From Pandoraea apista (GTDB taxonomy: Bacteria > Pseudomonadota > Gammaproteobacteria > Burkholderiales > Burkholderiaceae), in the NCBI RefSeq assembly GCF_001465595.2, contig NZ_CP013482.1, positions 1 to 64,000 on the forward strand: DNA of 64,000 bases. Reading direction: 5' to 3'. The position numbers and the translations under genes are program-made. Below are positions 7,723 to 15,636 of this stretch, in pieces (within the stretch, counting starts at the first letter, position 1; each line of letters begins with the position of its first letter). Under the pieces are notes generated by a model. The model did no database searches, was not told the origin of the DNA, and was given only the letters and a program-made list of their open reading frames with translations.

Positions 7723-8226
7723 TTATCGCCGCATGCGGTCGTTCGGATTGGGATACCGTTGCAACACCTCCAACCCCGTTAGCGCGCATGGGTCGATTGT
7801 GTACTCTTCCTCGCCAAGCCATCTACTGTGTTTCCCAGGGCCGGAAATAATTGCCATTGCGTCAACATTCGCACTGAGTAGAACGCCACCGCCGGAGTAG
7901 TAAGCGTTCAGACCACTTCCGAACATTTCTGCGGTACGACGCTGCGACGACCAACAGAGGCCAATCCTCCCGGCATTGAAGCGCTCGGTGCTCTCGCCAC
8001 GATACAGCGTCAACGACGGGCCTTCGTAGCGTGGTAACACGGCCAGCAGCAGCCGAACCAAGAGCTTGTCGTCGCCGATTTCTTCGCGAATGCGACCTCC
8101 GTACGTCACCCAACTGGTGAGGCAATTCTCGCGGTGCTGCCCGTTGGAGGAGCATTCGTCGGCGACTCGCTGAAGGGCGTCTACCCAGCTCAGGCCATTC
8201 GCCTTAGCCTCCTCTCGACTGGGCAT
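7723..8226 (-). CDS. Protein with ADP-ribosyltransferase-like motifs
   Basis: A 167-residue protein. Three spaced motifs recall the R-S-E class of ADP-ribosyltransferases: an Arg in LTLYRGEST, a Ser pair in GLCWSSQRRTAEMFG, and an acidic pair in LGEEEYTIDP, with GGVLLSANVDAM between the last two. That order (YRG, WS, then ExE before a final Asp-Pro) is familiar from phage and plasmid proteins with this fold. The start was moved to the ATG giving MPSREEAKANGLSW. It might modify a host or incoming target, but the assignment rests on short motifs and needs a fold search. Confidence 0.45.
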   Translation of the reverse strand: MPSREEAKANGLSWVDALQRVADECSSNGQHRENCLTSWVTYGGRIREEIGDDKLLVRLLLAVLPRYEGPSLTLYRGESTERFNAGRIGLCWSSQRRTAEMFGSGLNAYYSGGGVLLSANVDAMAIISGPGKHSRWLGEEEYTIDPCALTGLEVLQRYPNPNDRMRR

Positions 8227-8297
8227 ATGGTGACCGCCAGAGAGAAACGATGACGTCAAAGAAGCAATGCACATTTGCGAGTAAACCAACCTTTTTC

Positions 8298-8555
8298 CTA
8301 GTGGCTCACGGCCGGATAGACGAAATCTTCGTCGGGCGTAAATTCGTACCGGGCAGGATCGCTCTCGAACATCACGTAGCCCTCGACACCCTTCTCGCGG
8401 AGCACCTTCACTGCGCGTCGGGCGTTCGCGACCTCAAATTCGTGAAGCCTGCCCGTGTCGGCAGGGCGACCGCCGCTCGACGCTCCCTCGCCACTGATCA
8501 GGAGCGTCATTTCTGCGCCCGAACCGGCCTTGCGTCCAAAAATCTGGCTTTTCAT
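8298..8555 (-). CDS. Hypothetical protein
   Basis: An 85-residue soluble protein with AGGAAAACTCG before the ATG. It has a Gly/Ser-rich stretch near the middle and a short alpha/beta segment (RRAVKVLREKGVEGYVMFE). No family recognised. A gap of 118 bases follows, in which I see no gene. Confidence 0.5.
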   Translation of the reverse strand: MKSQIFGRKAGSGAEMTLLISGEGASSGGRPADTGRLHEFEVANARRAVKVLREKGVEGYVMFESDPARYEFTPDEDFVYPAVSH

Positions 8556-8673
8556 CGAGTTTTCCTACACGCCCAACGATCGGCAATCCGCGCACTGCTT
8601 TTGCAGATGCCAGCAGGCTCAAACGAACCTGGGTGGCGAGCCGGGAACAAACGCTCTCGGCCAAAAAGGTGTT

Positions 8674-8976
8674 TCAGATGTTGTTCTCGCAGAAGCCTGC
8701 GAGCGGCACGGGAGACGCGAGTGTTGAAATGATCGTGTACCCCGGATAAGTCTGCTTTGCGGTTCGTGAGAACGTCGCAACCGCTTCATCCTCGTCCGTG
8801 GCCGCGATAATCCCGTGAACAGGCTTAATTACGTCCGTCGAGCCGTCCTTGCGCATGACTGCGGAGACCATGAATCGAGTCGGTTGGTTGACATGCCAGC
8901 CTGCGCGGCCGCCCGGCGCTGCGGATGCATAGCCCTGCGACGAAAGGATGGCTGCGAGCAGGATGATCCTCAGCAT
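8674..8976 (-). CDS. Secreted or periplasmic small protein
   Basis: A 100-residue protein with an N-terminal signal peptide (MLRIILLAAILSSQGYASA, a likely AXA cleavage). The mature part has no membrane segment and one late cysteine. The ATG was chosen over an upstream GTG that overlaps the preceding stop. Function unknown; one of several exported products of this array. Confidence 0.55.
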   Translation of the reverse strand: MLRIILLAAILSSQGYASAAPGGRAGWHVNQPTRFMVSAVMRKDGSTDVIKPVHGIIAATDEDEAVATFSRTAKQTYPGYTIISTLASPVPLAGFCENNI

Positions 8977-8987
8977 GGCCGCCTGTC

Positions 8988-9230
8988 TCACAGTTCCGGA
9001 TTGGCAAGGAATGCCGCCGTTTCGAGCGTGCTTGCGGCATGCTCCCGGCCCGAAAGTGCAACAGCCACGTGAAACAGGGCGACGGCACGGTTGTTGCTGT
9101 CGAGCATCCCCGATGCCGCCCGGATGAGTGCAATACCCTTCACCACCGCTTTCGCTTGCTCCGACGATCCGGAGCTACCGAGACGCTCCACCATCGATTC
9201 CATCGATTCGATTTCCGAGCCAAATTCCAT
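8988..9230 (-). CDS. Hypothetical protein, first gene of a leftward operon
   Basis: An 80-residue protein, acidic at the N-terminus (MEFGSEIESMESMVERLG), then small helices. GAGGGTGAT precedes the ATG. It is the first gene after a plausible promoter with an overlapping 30-bp dyad, so it probably leads the small-gene operon running to about 4.8 kb. Function unknown. Confidence 0.5.
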   Translation of the reverse strand: MEFGSEIESMESMVERLGSSGSSEQAKAVVKGIALIRAASGMLDSNNRAVALFHVAVALSGREHAASTLETAAFLANPEL

Positions 9231-9282
9231 ATCACCCTCGCCGTAAGAGCGGCACATGAGCCGCGCAATGTTCAATGAATAC

Positions 9283-9321
9283 ATTGTAGATAATTATTGT
9301 GTTGCGCGCAACCCAATAATT
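9283..9321 (-). promoter_or_regulatory. Promoter overlapped by a 30-bp near-perfect palindrome
   Basis: On the minus strand TTGCGC and TACAAT are separated by 17 bases, a good sigma-70 layout, about 46 bases before the first gene. Positions 9292-9321 form a dyad of two 15-base arms with one mismatch (AATTATTGTGTTGCG / CGCAACCCAATAATT) that covers the -35 box and extends upstream of it. This looks like a repressor operator. It also overlaps the stop codon of the acyltransferase gene upstream. Confidence 0.5.
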
Positions 9322-11287
9322 AAGGACGGCCGGTAATGATGGCCTCTAACTCCCCCGGTCGGCTCCGTCGGTACAGTTGATAGTAGTGGGCTCCGCCCTC
9401 AAGATTCAGGTGAGTGGTGTCGTTGCTTCTGTAAAGCGGGATGTTTCCGGCGGCCGTGGCACACATCCCATTACTACATGCGGCACCATACGTGTGCATC
9501 ACTTTCACCGCCGGCAGGCGGGCCGCCAAATTCCCTACAACCTCATGATTCGCCGCCTCAACGCCGGCCGCCGACTGGCGGCTGAATTCGCACGATCGAG
9601 CGAACGGTGACCACCTCAATCCGTTGTACAACGGACAGTTGATGAGCCCGTCAGGCATGGGGGGAACATCATCAAGGATGACGACTTGCTTGCCGGCGTC
9701 GAGCAGCGCCTTCGCCGTGCGGTAGAGATCCTCGTCAATCTGCTCTGGGCCAAACCCTCGCTCGTTACGCTTCACGTTTGACGGCGCTACGTACGCCCCC
9801 CATGTACCCGATAGGAAAACAACTTCAATGTCGCTGCTTTTCAGCAGATAGTTCATGACCAGTCGATCATGTTCGCGGCATGGTTCATCCATATTCGGCC
9901 GCGTGCCGATCGGAGGATCCGCGACCGGAGGGCAGAGCGGCCGCGCCATGTCGTGAACACTTAACCCGAACTCGTTGCCCAACTCCCGGAAGAAGTACAC
10001 GAAGTGATAGGCGTGAGAGTCGCCCCACAGGACGGCCTTTCTTCCGCCTGGCGCCCCGACAGAACATTTCGCTTCCGACGTAACCCCTACAGCCCCCCAG
10101 CACAGTGCCCCTCGTCCCTGCATCCAGTCACGGTCGGTCGACGCGGTATAGATTTCTCGAAATTGCTGGGGATACATGAACAGAAAGTTTGTGGACGTTC
10201 TTCCCACCGCCACAGTAGAAGCAGCAAGTGCGATCGGTGCCAGGATGTAACCGATCACGGCTCTCCTAAAGCTCACTCGCGCATAGCGCAACGGCTGCTC
10301 GACATACCGATGGGAAAGCGCAGCAACAACGAAACTCAACGCTACCGCGCAGACGATCGCGACGTCGCTCGTCAGCCCGAACCGCCGAAACGCAAAAAGT
10401 ATCGGCCAGTGCCAGAGATAGATGCCATACGACCGGAGGCCGATCCAGAGCGCAACGCGATTTCCAAGCACTGCACGGATCACTTTCGAGTCGTGTCCCG
10501 AAAGAATCAGCAGAGCAGCGGGCACCGTCGGGGCGAGCGCCCAAACTCCAGGGAACGGCTTTCCGCCAATAAAAGTGGCGCATGCCAGCACGCCAATAAG
10601 CGAGAGAACGGCTAAGAGTCCACGAGCGGTTCGCGCGCTATTCCACTGGCCTAGAAACGCAACTACAACGCCCAAGATGAACTCGAACGCACGATACTGG
10701 CTGAAGTAGTAAGCCCCTGGCGCTCCCGCGCGGACTGCCATCTCTGACCAAGCCAGAGACGCAAGCCCGAGTGCAATGAACGAAGCAATTTTGACGCGTG
10801 CTCGCGCATGACGAAGCCCAAACAACACCAGCGGAAACACCAGATAGAATTGCTCTTCGACCGAGAGAGACCATGTGTGAAGTAGCGGCTGTTGCTCCGC
10901 CGTCGGTGCGAAGTAGCCCGTCATCTTCGCCAGGTAGACATTCGATGCGAAGCCCGCGACGTAGGCCATGTTCTTGGCAACCTCCATCGCGTCGTCCGGG
11001 ATGAGAAACACCACGCTGAAAGCGAAGGTGACTGCCATCATCACGAACAATGCCGGAACTAACCGTTTCGCACGGCGCACGTAGAAGTCGCGGAAGCGGA
11101 AGTTCCCCGCCGCTTGAGCACTACAGATGCTCCGGGTGACGACGAATCCAGAGATTACGAAAAAGATATCGACCCCAACGAAGCCACCGGCGAGTTGGCT
11201 AACCCCAGCATGGCAGGCTACGACGAGAAGCACGGCGAGCGCGCGGAGGCCGTCCACGTCGGGACGATAGTTTTTATTGCTGGTCAT
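9320..11287 (-). CDS. OafA/YrhL-type acyltransferase with SGNH domain
   Basis: A 655-residue membrane acyltransferase. The N-terminal 350 residues are the acyltransferase-3 domain with about ten membrane helices; it begins YRPDVDGLRALAVLLVVACH, which holds the conserved Arg and His region. The C-terminal periplasmic half has SGNH-hydrolase motifs: VLWGDSHAYHF (Ser block) and DTTHLNLEGG (Asp-x-x-His block). Such fusions acetylate lipopolysaccharide O-antigen or other surface glycans from the cytoplasmic acyl donor. Here it could alter the host surface, with possible effects on phage or conjugation. It is the last gene of the upstream segment of the array. Confidence 0.88.
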   Translation of the reverse strand: MTSNKNYRPDVDGLRALAVLLVVACHAGVSQLAGGFVGVDIFFVISGFVVTRSICSAQAAGNFRFRDFYVRRAKRLVPALFVMMAVTFAFSVVFLIPDDAMEVAKNMAYVAGFASNVYLAKMTGYFAPTAEQQPLLHTWSLSVEEQFYLVFPLVLFGLRHARARVKIASFIALGLASLAWSEMAVRAGAPGAYYFSQYRAFEFILGVVVAFLGQWNSARTARGLLAVLSLIGVLACATFIGGKPFPGVWALAPTVPAALLILSGHDSKVIRAVLGNRVALWIGLRSYGIYLWHWPILFAFRRFGLTSDVAIVCAVALSFVVAALSHRYVEQPLRYARVSFRRAVIGYILAPIALAASTVAVGRTSTNFLFMYPQQFREIYTASTDRDWMQGRGALCWGAVGVTSEAKCSVGAPGGRKAVLWGDSHAYHFVYFFRELGNEFGLSVHDMARPLCPPVADPPIGTRPNMDEPCREHDRLVMNYLLKSSDIEVVFLSGTWGAYVAPSNVKRNERGFGPEQIDEDLYRTAKALLDAGKQVVILDDVPPMPDGLINCPLYNGLRWSPFARSCEFSRQSAAGVEAANHEVVGNLAARLPAVKVMHTYGAACSNGMCATAAGNIPLYRSNDTTHLNLEGGAHYYQLYRRSRPGELEAIITGRP

Positions 11288-11394
11288 TCACGTGCTTCGC
11301 TCACCGATGGAGAGCGACCCCGAAATATTTTTGAAGAAGTGCGGTTAGAGAAATGCGAGCGGGCGGCGGGCGTTTCTATCACCCTCACGGCGGG

Positions 11395-12069
11395 TCAGAT
11401 CCGCGTCGCAAGCCAAACCACAGGATCAGAACCGGAAATCAACAGAAACAGCCCCGCACCCGACAGAAACGGGCCAAAAGGCAACACGTCTTCCGCGCGA
11501 CTACCCCATCTAATCACCGCGAGGAATAAGCCCGTCGCGGCCGCAATCAGGAGCATTGACGGAACTGAGGCGACGCCCATCCACGCGCCTATACCGGCGG
11601 CCAGTTTAAAGTCGCCCTGCCCCATGCCGTCCTCGCCTTTGCGGATCCGCCGGAATGCATTTACCGCCCAGAGCGCAGCAAAAGCCGCTGTCGCGCCGGC
11701 GACCGACTCGGCTACAGACGTGCGCCACCCCATCCAATTCGCAAAAATTCCGACGCCAATCAACGGGAGGGTGATGACGTCGGGAAGCATGAGTGTTTGG
11801 TAGTCGACGAGGGCAAGCAGGGTCAGCAACCATGCCAGAGTTGCCCCCACGACGACGATGCCCGCACTCTGACTTCTAGCCGTCAGAGCCGCACATATCG
11901 CGGCAAACGCTAAGGTGACGGCCGCTTTTGTACTTGCTTGGTACGCAACCCCCTCATCGCACTCGTTCTCGCATGCGAGAACCATTGCCGCTCGCGACGC
12001 CGCAGGGAAAAGGAGCGCCCCTGCGCAAAGCCCCGCAGCGCCACTCAGCACCAGGCTCAACAGGTTCAT
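11395..12069 (-). CDS. Prepilin peptidase (A24 aspartic protease family)
   Basis: A 224-residue multi-pass membrane protein with the two catalytic aspartates of type IV prepilin peptidases, in LVDYQTLMLPD and in GMGQGDFKLAAG (the GxGD-x-K motif). It should cut and possibly methylate class III signal peptides of pilin-like proteins. The large N-terminal cytoplasmic loop of PilD is short here, as in minimal versions. The start overlaps the stop of the gene before it (ATGA). I could not find a convincing prepilin substrate in the window, so its target may be chromosomal or one of the small membrane proteins nearby. Confidence 0.85.
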   Translation of the reverse strand: MNLLSLVLSGAAGLCAGALLFPAASRAAMVLACENECDEGVAYQASTKAAVTLAFAAICAALTARSQSAGIVVVGATLAWLLTLLALVDYQTLMLPDVITLPLIGVGIFANWMGWRTSVAESVAGATAAFAALWAVNAFRRIRKGEDGMGQGDFKLAAGIGAWMGVASVPSMLLIAAATGLFLAVIRWGSRAEDVLPFGPFLSGAGLFLLISGSDPVVWLATRI

Positions 12070-12455
12070 GACTGCGCTGTCCTGCTCCGTCCGTGCCACC
12101 ACTCAGCGGCGCCGAGAATCGCAACGTATCCAAGAACCGTTTGCGGGATGAGAATCCATGCGGCGGCGACTTGCCTGAGCAACATGTCCACGGCCCGGTT
12201 GTAAGGCAGCCCGAGGGTTCGATTGCCGAAAACGTAGGTGAAATAAATCAGAAACAATGCGGCCACGACGAAAAGCACGCCTTTAACCCGCAAACCGCGA
12301 TAGCCCAGGAATGCCCCAATAAAATAAATCGGTAGCGAGAGGCACCAGTCGGTCAACGAGGACGTGTAACCCATCACGACATAGGCGAGATGCCCAAAGG
12401 CCGCACCAAGGACCGTCAGGGCAAACGCCTGACGGGGCAAGCTTGAGGTGTTCAT
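12066..12455 (-). CDS. Multi-pass small membrane protein
   Basis: A 129-residue protein with four probable membrane helices and no family I recognise. It overlaps both neighbours by 4 bases (ATGA junctions), which suggests translational coupling with the prepilin peptidase and with the AT-hook protein. It may form a membrane complex with the peptidase, which is inference. Confidence 0.6.
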   Translation of the reverse strand: MNTSSLPRQAFALTVLGAAFGHLAYVVMGYTSSLTDWCLSLPIYFIGAFLGYRGLRVKGVLFVVAALFLIYFTYVFGNRTLGLPYNRAVDMLLRQVAAAWILIPQTVLGYVAILGAAEWWHGRSRTAQS

Positions 12456-12742
12456 CGTGACTTCTTCCGCCGGCGTTCCGCCTGGTCGATAAGAGCTTTC
12501 TCGATTGCCGCTCGCTCTGAGCGGTCATCTTCCGCCAGATAAATCAACGCTTGGTTGGCCTCCGCGCAGAGGCGTACTCGACTGAGTTCACGTCCGCCTT
12601 CGGCTTCGAGTTGCTCCTTTAGCCGACGCGTACGGACAGTGGAAATTTCCCGCGGTCGCGGGGTGTCCACTCTCGGCCGTCCGCGGCCTCGCGGCTTTTC
12701 CACGGCCTGCTGTGTTGAAGTTTCGGCTTTGCTCTTCATCAT
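12452..12742 (-). CDS. AT-hook protein, likely DNA-binding regulator
   Basis: A 96-residue protein with an AT-hook core (PRGRGRPRVDTPRP) near the N-terminus. A segment that resembles ribbon-helix-helix proteins follows (GGRELSRVRLCAEANQALIYLAEDD). It shares this layout with the 81-residue protein encoded near 59.2 kb: RGRGRP, then GGR, then RL-x-x-EAN-x-AL. The two look like paralogues. Probable role: binding AT-rich DNA to regulate accessory genes. It lies inside a coupled set of membrane-protein genes. Confidence 0.6.
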   Translation of the reverse strand: MMKSKAETSTQQAVEKPRGRGRPRVDTPRPREISTVRTRRLKEQLEAEGGRELSRVRLCAEANQALIYLAEDDRSERAAIEKALIDQAERRRKKSR

Positions 12743-12957
12743 CGACCTTCAATTTCCTTGCGCTTCAACGCGCGAAACCGGATCCATACCACCGTCACGA
12801 ACAAGGCGATCGCAAGTGACGGCAATGCGGGGGGAAGAACCTCGTTCACGTCTGCGCCAGCCCAAACGCCGAAGCCAAGCAGAACAACCGGCATGCTCCA
12901 CGCAATGAATGTCCAGCGCCCCCAAAATCGGCCGAACCTCAGAATAACGCTATTCAT
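12739..12957 (-). CDS. Small two-helix membrane protein
   Basis: A 72-residue protein with two hydrophobic segments (about residues 14-34 and 41-59) and a basic C-terminal tail (RFRALKRKEIEGR). It overlaps both neighbouring genes by 4 bases. No family recognised. Confidence 0.55.
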   Translation of the reverse strand: MNSVILRFGRFWGRWTFIAWSMPVVLLGFGVWAGADVNEVLPPALPSLAIALFVTVVWIRFRALKRKEIEGR

Positions 12958-13322
12958 TTCCCCACCTTCTCCCTGCCGTTTTGCGGGCCATCGCTGCGTA
13001 GCTTGTCCGCCACCGCGTTACGCGCCGTCTCGTAGTCGAGATTCTCGTCAGGTGACTTCGTCACGTACGTCCCCCTGTCATCCATAATTGCCATGAAGAT
13101 GTTATGCGACGCACTCTGCCGGATCTTCCCGTCTGTCATGGCATCTGCGATGACCTGACGGGCGGCGCGGCTATCAGGCCAGTTGTTTGCGATGTTTGTG
13201 TACTGCCAGGCAGGGATTTCTTTCGCGGATTCCCACGCCCCAAGGGCACCGCCAGCCACTGCGCACAGGACCGGAACCACGATGTACGGTGCAATAAAAC
13301 GCGTCGTTTTTGATAGTTTCAT
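12954..13322 (-). CDS. Membrane-anchored protein, unknown
   Basis: A 122-residue protein with one N-terminal membrane segment (IAPYIVVPVLCAVAGGALGA) and a soluble, probably periplasmic, C-terminal domain. The ATG giving MKLSKTTRF was chosen, with GAG a few bases upstream; a longer form with ten more residues is possible. No family recognised. Confidence 0.55.
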   Translation of the reverse strand: MKLSKTTRFIAPYIVVPVLCAVAGGALGAWESAKEIPAWQYTNIANNWPDSRAARQVIADAMTDGKIRQSASHNIFMAIMDDRGTYVTKSPDENLDYETARNAVADKLRSDGPQNGREKVGK

Positions 13323-13447
13323 CTCGATTTTTCTGTTGCATTGAGCGATCACTTCACGGCAGGAGGGCTTTAACCGTCGTCCGTGATATTTCGTTACTTG
13401 CCTGGAGCCAACGGATCGTTATCAAAGACGAGCGTTTTTCCGAGTAG

Positions 13448-13609
13448 TTAGCGCCCACGGTTCGCCAGAACATCCAGCAAATGTTGCCCCATGATGTCCG
13501 TCATCCAGGGGGCGAATATTAAATAAACGAACGTGGCGAATCCGAGCACAAATACTGCCGCTGCGAATCGCTTCGCAACAAACCAACGTCTCGTCGTGAC
13601 TTGTTCCAT
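13448..13609 (-). CDS. 53-residue single-pass membrane protein
   Basis: A short frame beginning MEQVTTRRWFVAKRF, then a hydrophobic helix (AAAVFVLGFATFVYLIFAPW) and a short tail, ending in TAA. A basic N-terminus before the helix predicts that the N-terminus stays inside. GGAAATATCACA lies upstream of the ATG. It fills an otherwise empty 300-base stretch and fits the run of tiny membrane proteins here. Confidence 0.5.
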   Translation of the reverse strand: MEQVTTRRWFVAKRFAAAVFVLGFATFVYLIFAPWMTDIMGQHLLDVLANRGR

Positions 13610-13624
13610 GTGATATTTCCGTAG

Positions 13625-13954
13625 TTACGCCGACTTGTCGCAGGTGATGGTCTTGGCGAGCCAGCCATGTCGATTCGCGAGCGCACGCTTCACGAGTTCA
13701 ACCGTGCACGCTCCCCCGCTGAAAGTCGTCTTGACGTGAGCAACCTCGCCCACAACTTCCGGCTCCTCGTTCACATGAACCGGATCGATTTTGTACGCCT
13801 TCCCGACTGCCTCGGCGGCAGCAAATCGTGCTGCAAGCAACGATCCCGGTTGAGCGTGTTCGCCGCAAGCACTAAGCAGCGCAGAGGCGGCCAAGTAGAC
13901 GGTCCATTTCGTGACGGAGCCCATCCATTCGCGTCCGAGTTTTGGTGTGGTCAT
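13625..13954 (-). CDS. Small lipoprotein, unknown
   Basis: A 109-residue protein with a signal peptide ending in a lipobox (ASALLSACGEH, cleavage before Cys), so it should be a lipid-anchored envelope protein. Two more cysteines occur in the mature part (GACTVEL and TITCDKS), which may form a disulfide. GGAGATTAC precedes the chosen ATG. Function unknown. Confidence 0.65.
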   Translation of the reverse strand: MTTPKLGREWMGSVTKWTVYLAASALLSACGEHAQPGSLLAARFAAAEAVGKAYKIDPVHVNEEPEVVGEVAHVKTTFSGGACTVELVKRALANRHGWLAKTITCDKSA

Positions 13955-13965
13955 GTAATCTCCGA

Positions 13966-14154
13966 TTAGTGGTTGTTGCACGCCACACGCTTCTTCAGAA
14001 ACGCCCAGAGGCCCCCCGCAAAGAGAAGGCAAATCACACCCAAAACAGCGAACCACCAATTGCTCTCGCCTTCCATTGCGCTCGCTAGCCTGTCTCCCGC
14101 ACGAACGAGGGTTGAAACCCCTCCCAGCAACATTGCTACGGCGGAATATTTCAT
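13966..14154 (-). CDS. Small membrane protein
   Basis: A 62-residue protein with one strong membrane helix (WWFAVLGVICLLFAGGLWAFL) ending in KKRVACNNH, and a weaker hydrophobic N-terminus that could be a signal or second helix. No family recognised. It lies 11 bases before the lipoprotein gene. Confidence 0.5.
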   Translation of the reverse strand: MKYSAVAMLLGGVSTLVRAGDRLASAMEGESNWWFAVLGVICLLFAGGLWAFLKKRVACNNH

Positions 14155-14406
14155 TTACTCGGCAAGGTCGTAGTCGGCACTGGTCGGCCAATTAACGCCA
14201 TCGAGGGCGCGAAGGGACTCTTGAATGCGGGCCTGCGCCTGGAGCAACTTGTCGCGCAACTCGTAAGGGTTGTGGTGAACTCCATAGCCGTTCTTTCTCA
14301 CCGAACCTGACAAGGCGTTGTACGCAGCTTGCCAAGCCTTCTCGGCGGCGTCACAACCCTTCTCAGCCGCATTCAGCTTTGCCTTCGCTTGTTGCTTCGT
14401 AGTCAT
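14155..14406 (-). CDS. Helical soluble protein, unknown
   Basis: An 83-residue protein dominated by Ala/Lys/Glu helices (TTKQQAKAKLNAAEKGCDAAEKAW), so probably a coiled coil, followed by a short loop (KNGYGVHHNPYELRDKL). The ATG giving MTTKQQA was chosen. It directly abuts the following gene (no gap). Function unknown. Confidence 0.5.
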   Translation of the reverse strand: MTTKQQAKAKLNAAEKGCDAAEKAWQAAYNALSGSVRKNGYGVHHNPYELRDKLLQAQARIQESLRALDGVNWPTSADYDLAE

Positions 14407-14448
14407 GTTCTGTCCTTTCGTCAATTCCGTCCGCGCCGACTTGGAAGG

Positions 14449-14922
14449 TCATTCATCGGCGGTCATCAGTGGAACCACCGCCGTGACGAACCCCATCATG
14501 CACGCGCCCAAGAGGCCAACAGGGAAAGTCACTGCGGTCATAGCCGCAAGCTTTGCCTGAATGTTGTCTCGACCGAGCGAATCCAGCATCGCCCATACCG
14601 CGCAATTCGCCGGCAACGCGACAACAAGAACAAGCAGCATGCACGAAATCGCGAAGCGAGATTGCCACACACCAGTCAGCTTTGTGGCGACACAACCACT
14701 CCACACAGCTCCGAGAGAGGATGCCCAAACCATGAGAATCGCTGGCCACGCCGTTGAGTAACCTCCGGTCAAAAGTTCGTGCCATCCGTACCACACCCAC
14801 CCGAATACACTCCCTCCCTTGAGGGCCAATGCAACCAACAGGATGGCACCCGCGACGCCCAATGCAATGCTACGTCCGCAATCGACCATCGCTGCCCGTA
14901 CAGTCTGAACATGGTTCACCAT
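14449..14922 (-). CDS. Four-helix membrane protein, unknown
   Basis: A 157-residue protein with about four membrane helices and a short cytoplasmic N-terminus. GAGAGG lies 8 bases before the chosen ATG; a GTG three codons earlier is possible. No family recognised. It continues the series of small membrane-protein genes. Confidence 0.55.
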   Translation of the reverse strand: MVNHVQTVRAAMVDCGRSIALGVAGAILLVALALKGGSVFGWVWYGWHELLTGGYSTAWPAILMVWASSLGAVWSGCVATKLTGVWQSRFAISCMLLVLVVALPANCAVWAMLDSLGRDNIQAKLAAMTAVTFPVGLLGACMMGFVTAVVPLMTADE

Positions 14923-14943
14923 CTTCTGCACCTCTCACTCATC

Positions 14944-15030
14944 TCAAGCCCAGCTAACCGCCGTACTGACGAGCCCGATGGCAAACGCCACGAGCGCGAT
15001 GACAATGGCACCTAACGCAAAACCTCTCAT
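14944..15030 (-). CDS. 28-residue hydrophobic peptide
   Basis: A frame of 28 codons encoding MRGFALGAIVIALVAFAIGL and a short tail, one continuous membrane helix. It could be a small membrane subunit or a type I toxin-like peptide, but there is no obvious antisense RNA. The ribosome-binding site is weak (AGAGAAT). Certainty is low because of its size. Confidence 0.35.
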   Translation of the reverse strand: MRGFALGAIVIALVAFAIGLVSTAVSWA

Positions 15031-15055
15031 GACTATTCTCTATTGGTGAAATGGG

Positions 15056-15589
15056 TTATTCGGCCGACAGGAGACCTAGCTTTATGAGGCGTGCTCGAAT
15101 TGCCCCTCTGGTTCGACCGAACTGACTTCCAAGGGCGGTCAACCGGCCATTGCTATACGGGAGCGCAGCATTTTCCTACCGATCGTACTTCGCGAGAAGA
15201 CGCTTAGCGTCCTCTTCGTCTCCGGGAATCGGCTGACCCGAGCCGAGCCGATCTTCAAGTGCGCGAGCGAGTGACCAGTCCGTTCCGCGATCGCCCTTGT
15301 CTTCCAGTTCGTGGTGCAGATACGCCAGTCGATTCGCAAGGCGAGTCGTACGGGCGAATTCAATTTCTTTCGCGAAATGCACACCGTCGGAGTGAGCAAT
15401 GGAACCGCCTTCGGTCAACGCTACGGTGTTCGCCTCAGCCCCTTCGCTCGAGTCCGATACGATCAGGGCCAGCGCGTCCCCCTGGGGGAGGCTACTCACA
15501 GAGATGTCCGTGTGCAGGCCAAGGGCTTTCAATTTCTGTGCTGCTTCACGGAGGATCCCCGTGGCGGCTTCGTTGTCGAAAATGCTCAT
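15056..15589 (-). CDS. Hypothetical protein with an in-frame amber before a DNA-binding-like tail
   Basis: From the ATG at 15589 a 137-residue soluble protein ends at a TAG at 15176. Beyond that stop, in the same frame, 39 more codons run to a TAA at 15056. They encode GSQFGRTRGAIRARLIKLGL, a pattern typical of the recognition part of small helix-turn-helix domains. The residues just before the stop (EEDAKRLLAKYDR) also look like the first helix of such a domain. So either the stop is a mutation that truncates a longer protein, or it is read through sometimes. Function unknown. Confidence 0.5.
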
Positions 15590-15636
15590 GTTTTGTCTTA
15601 TCCTTTGTGCCGGTCAGTCCGGCGATTTTTTCCTGT

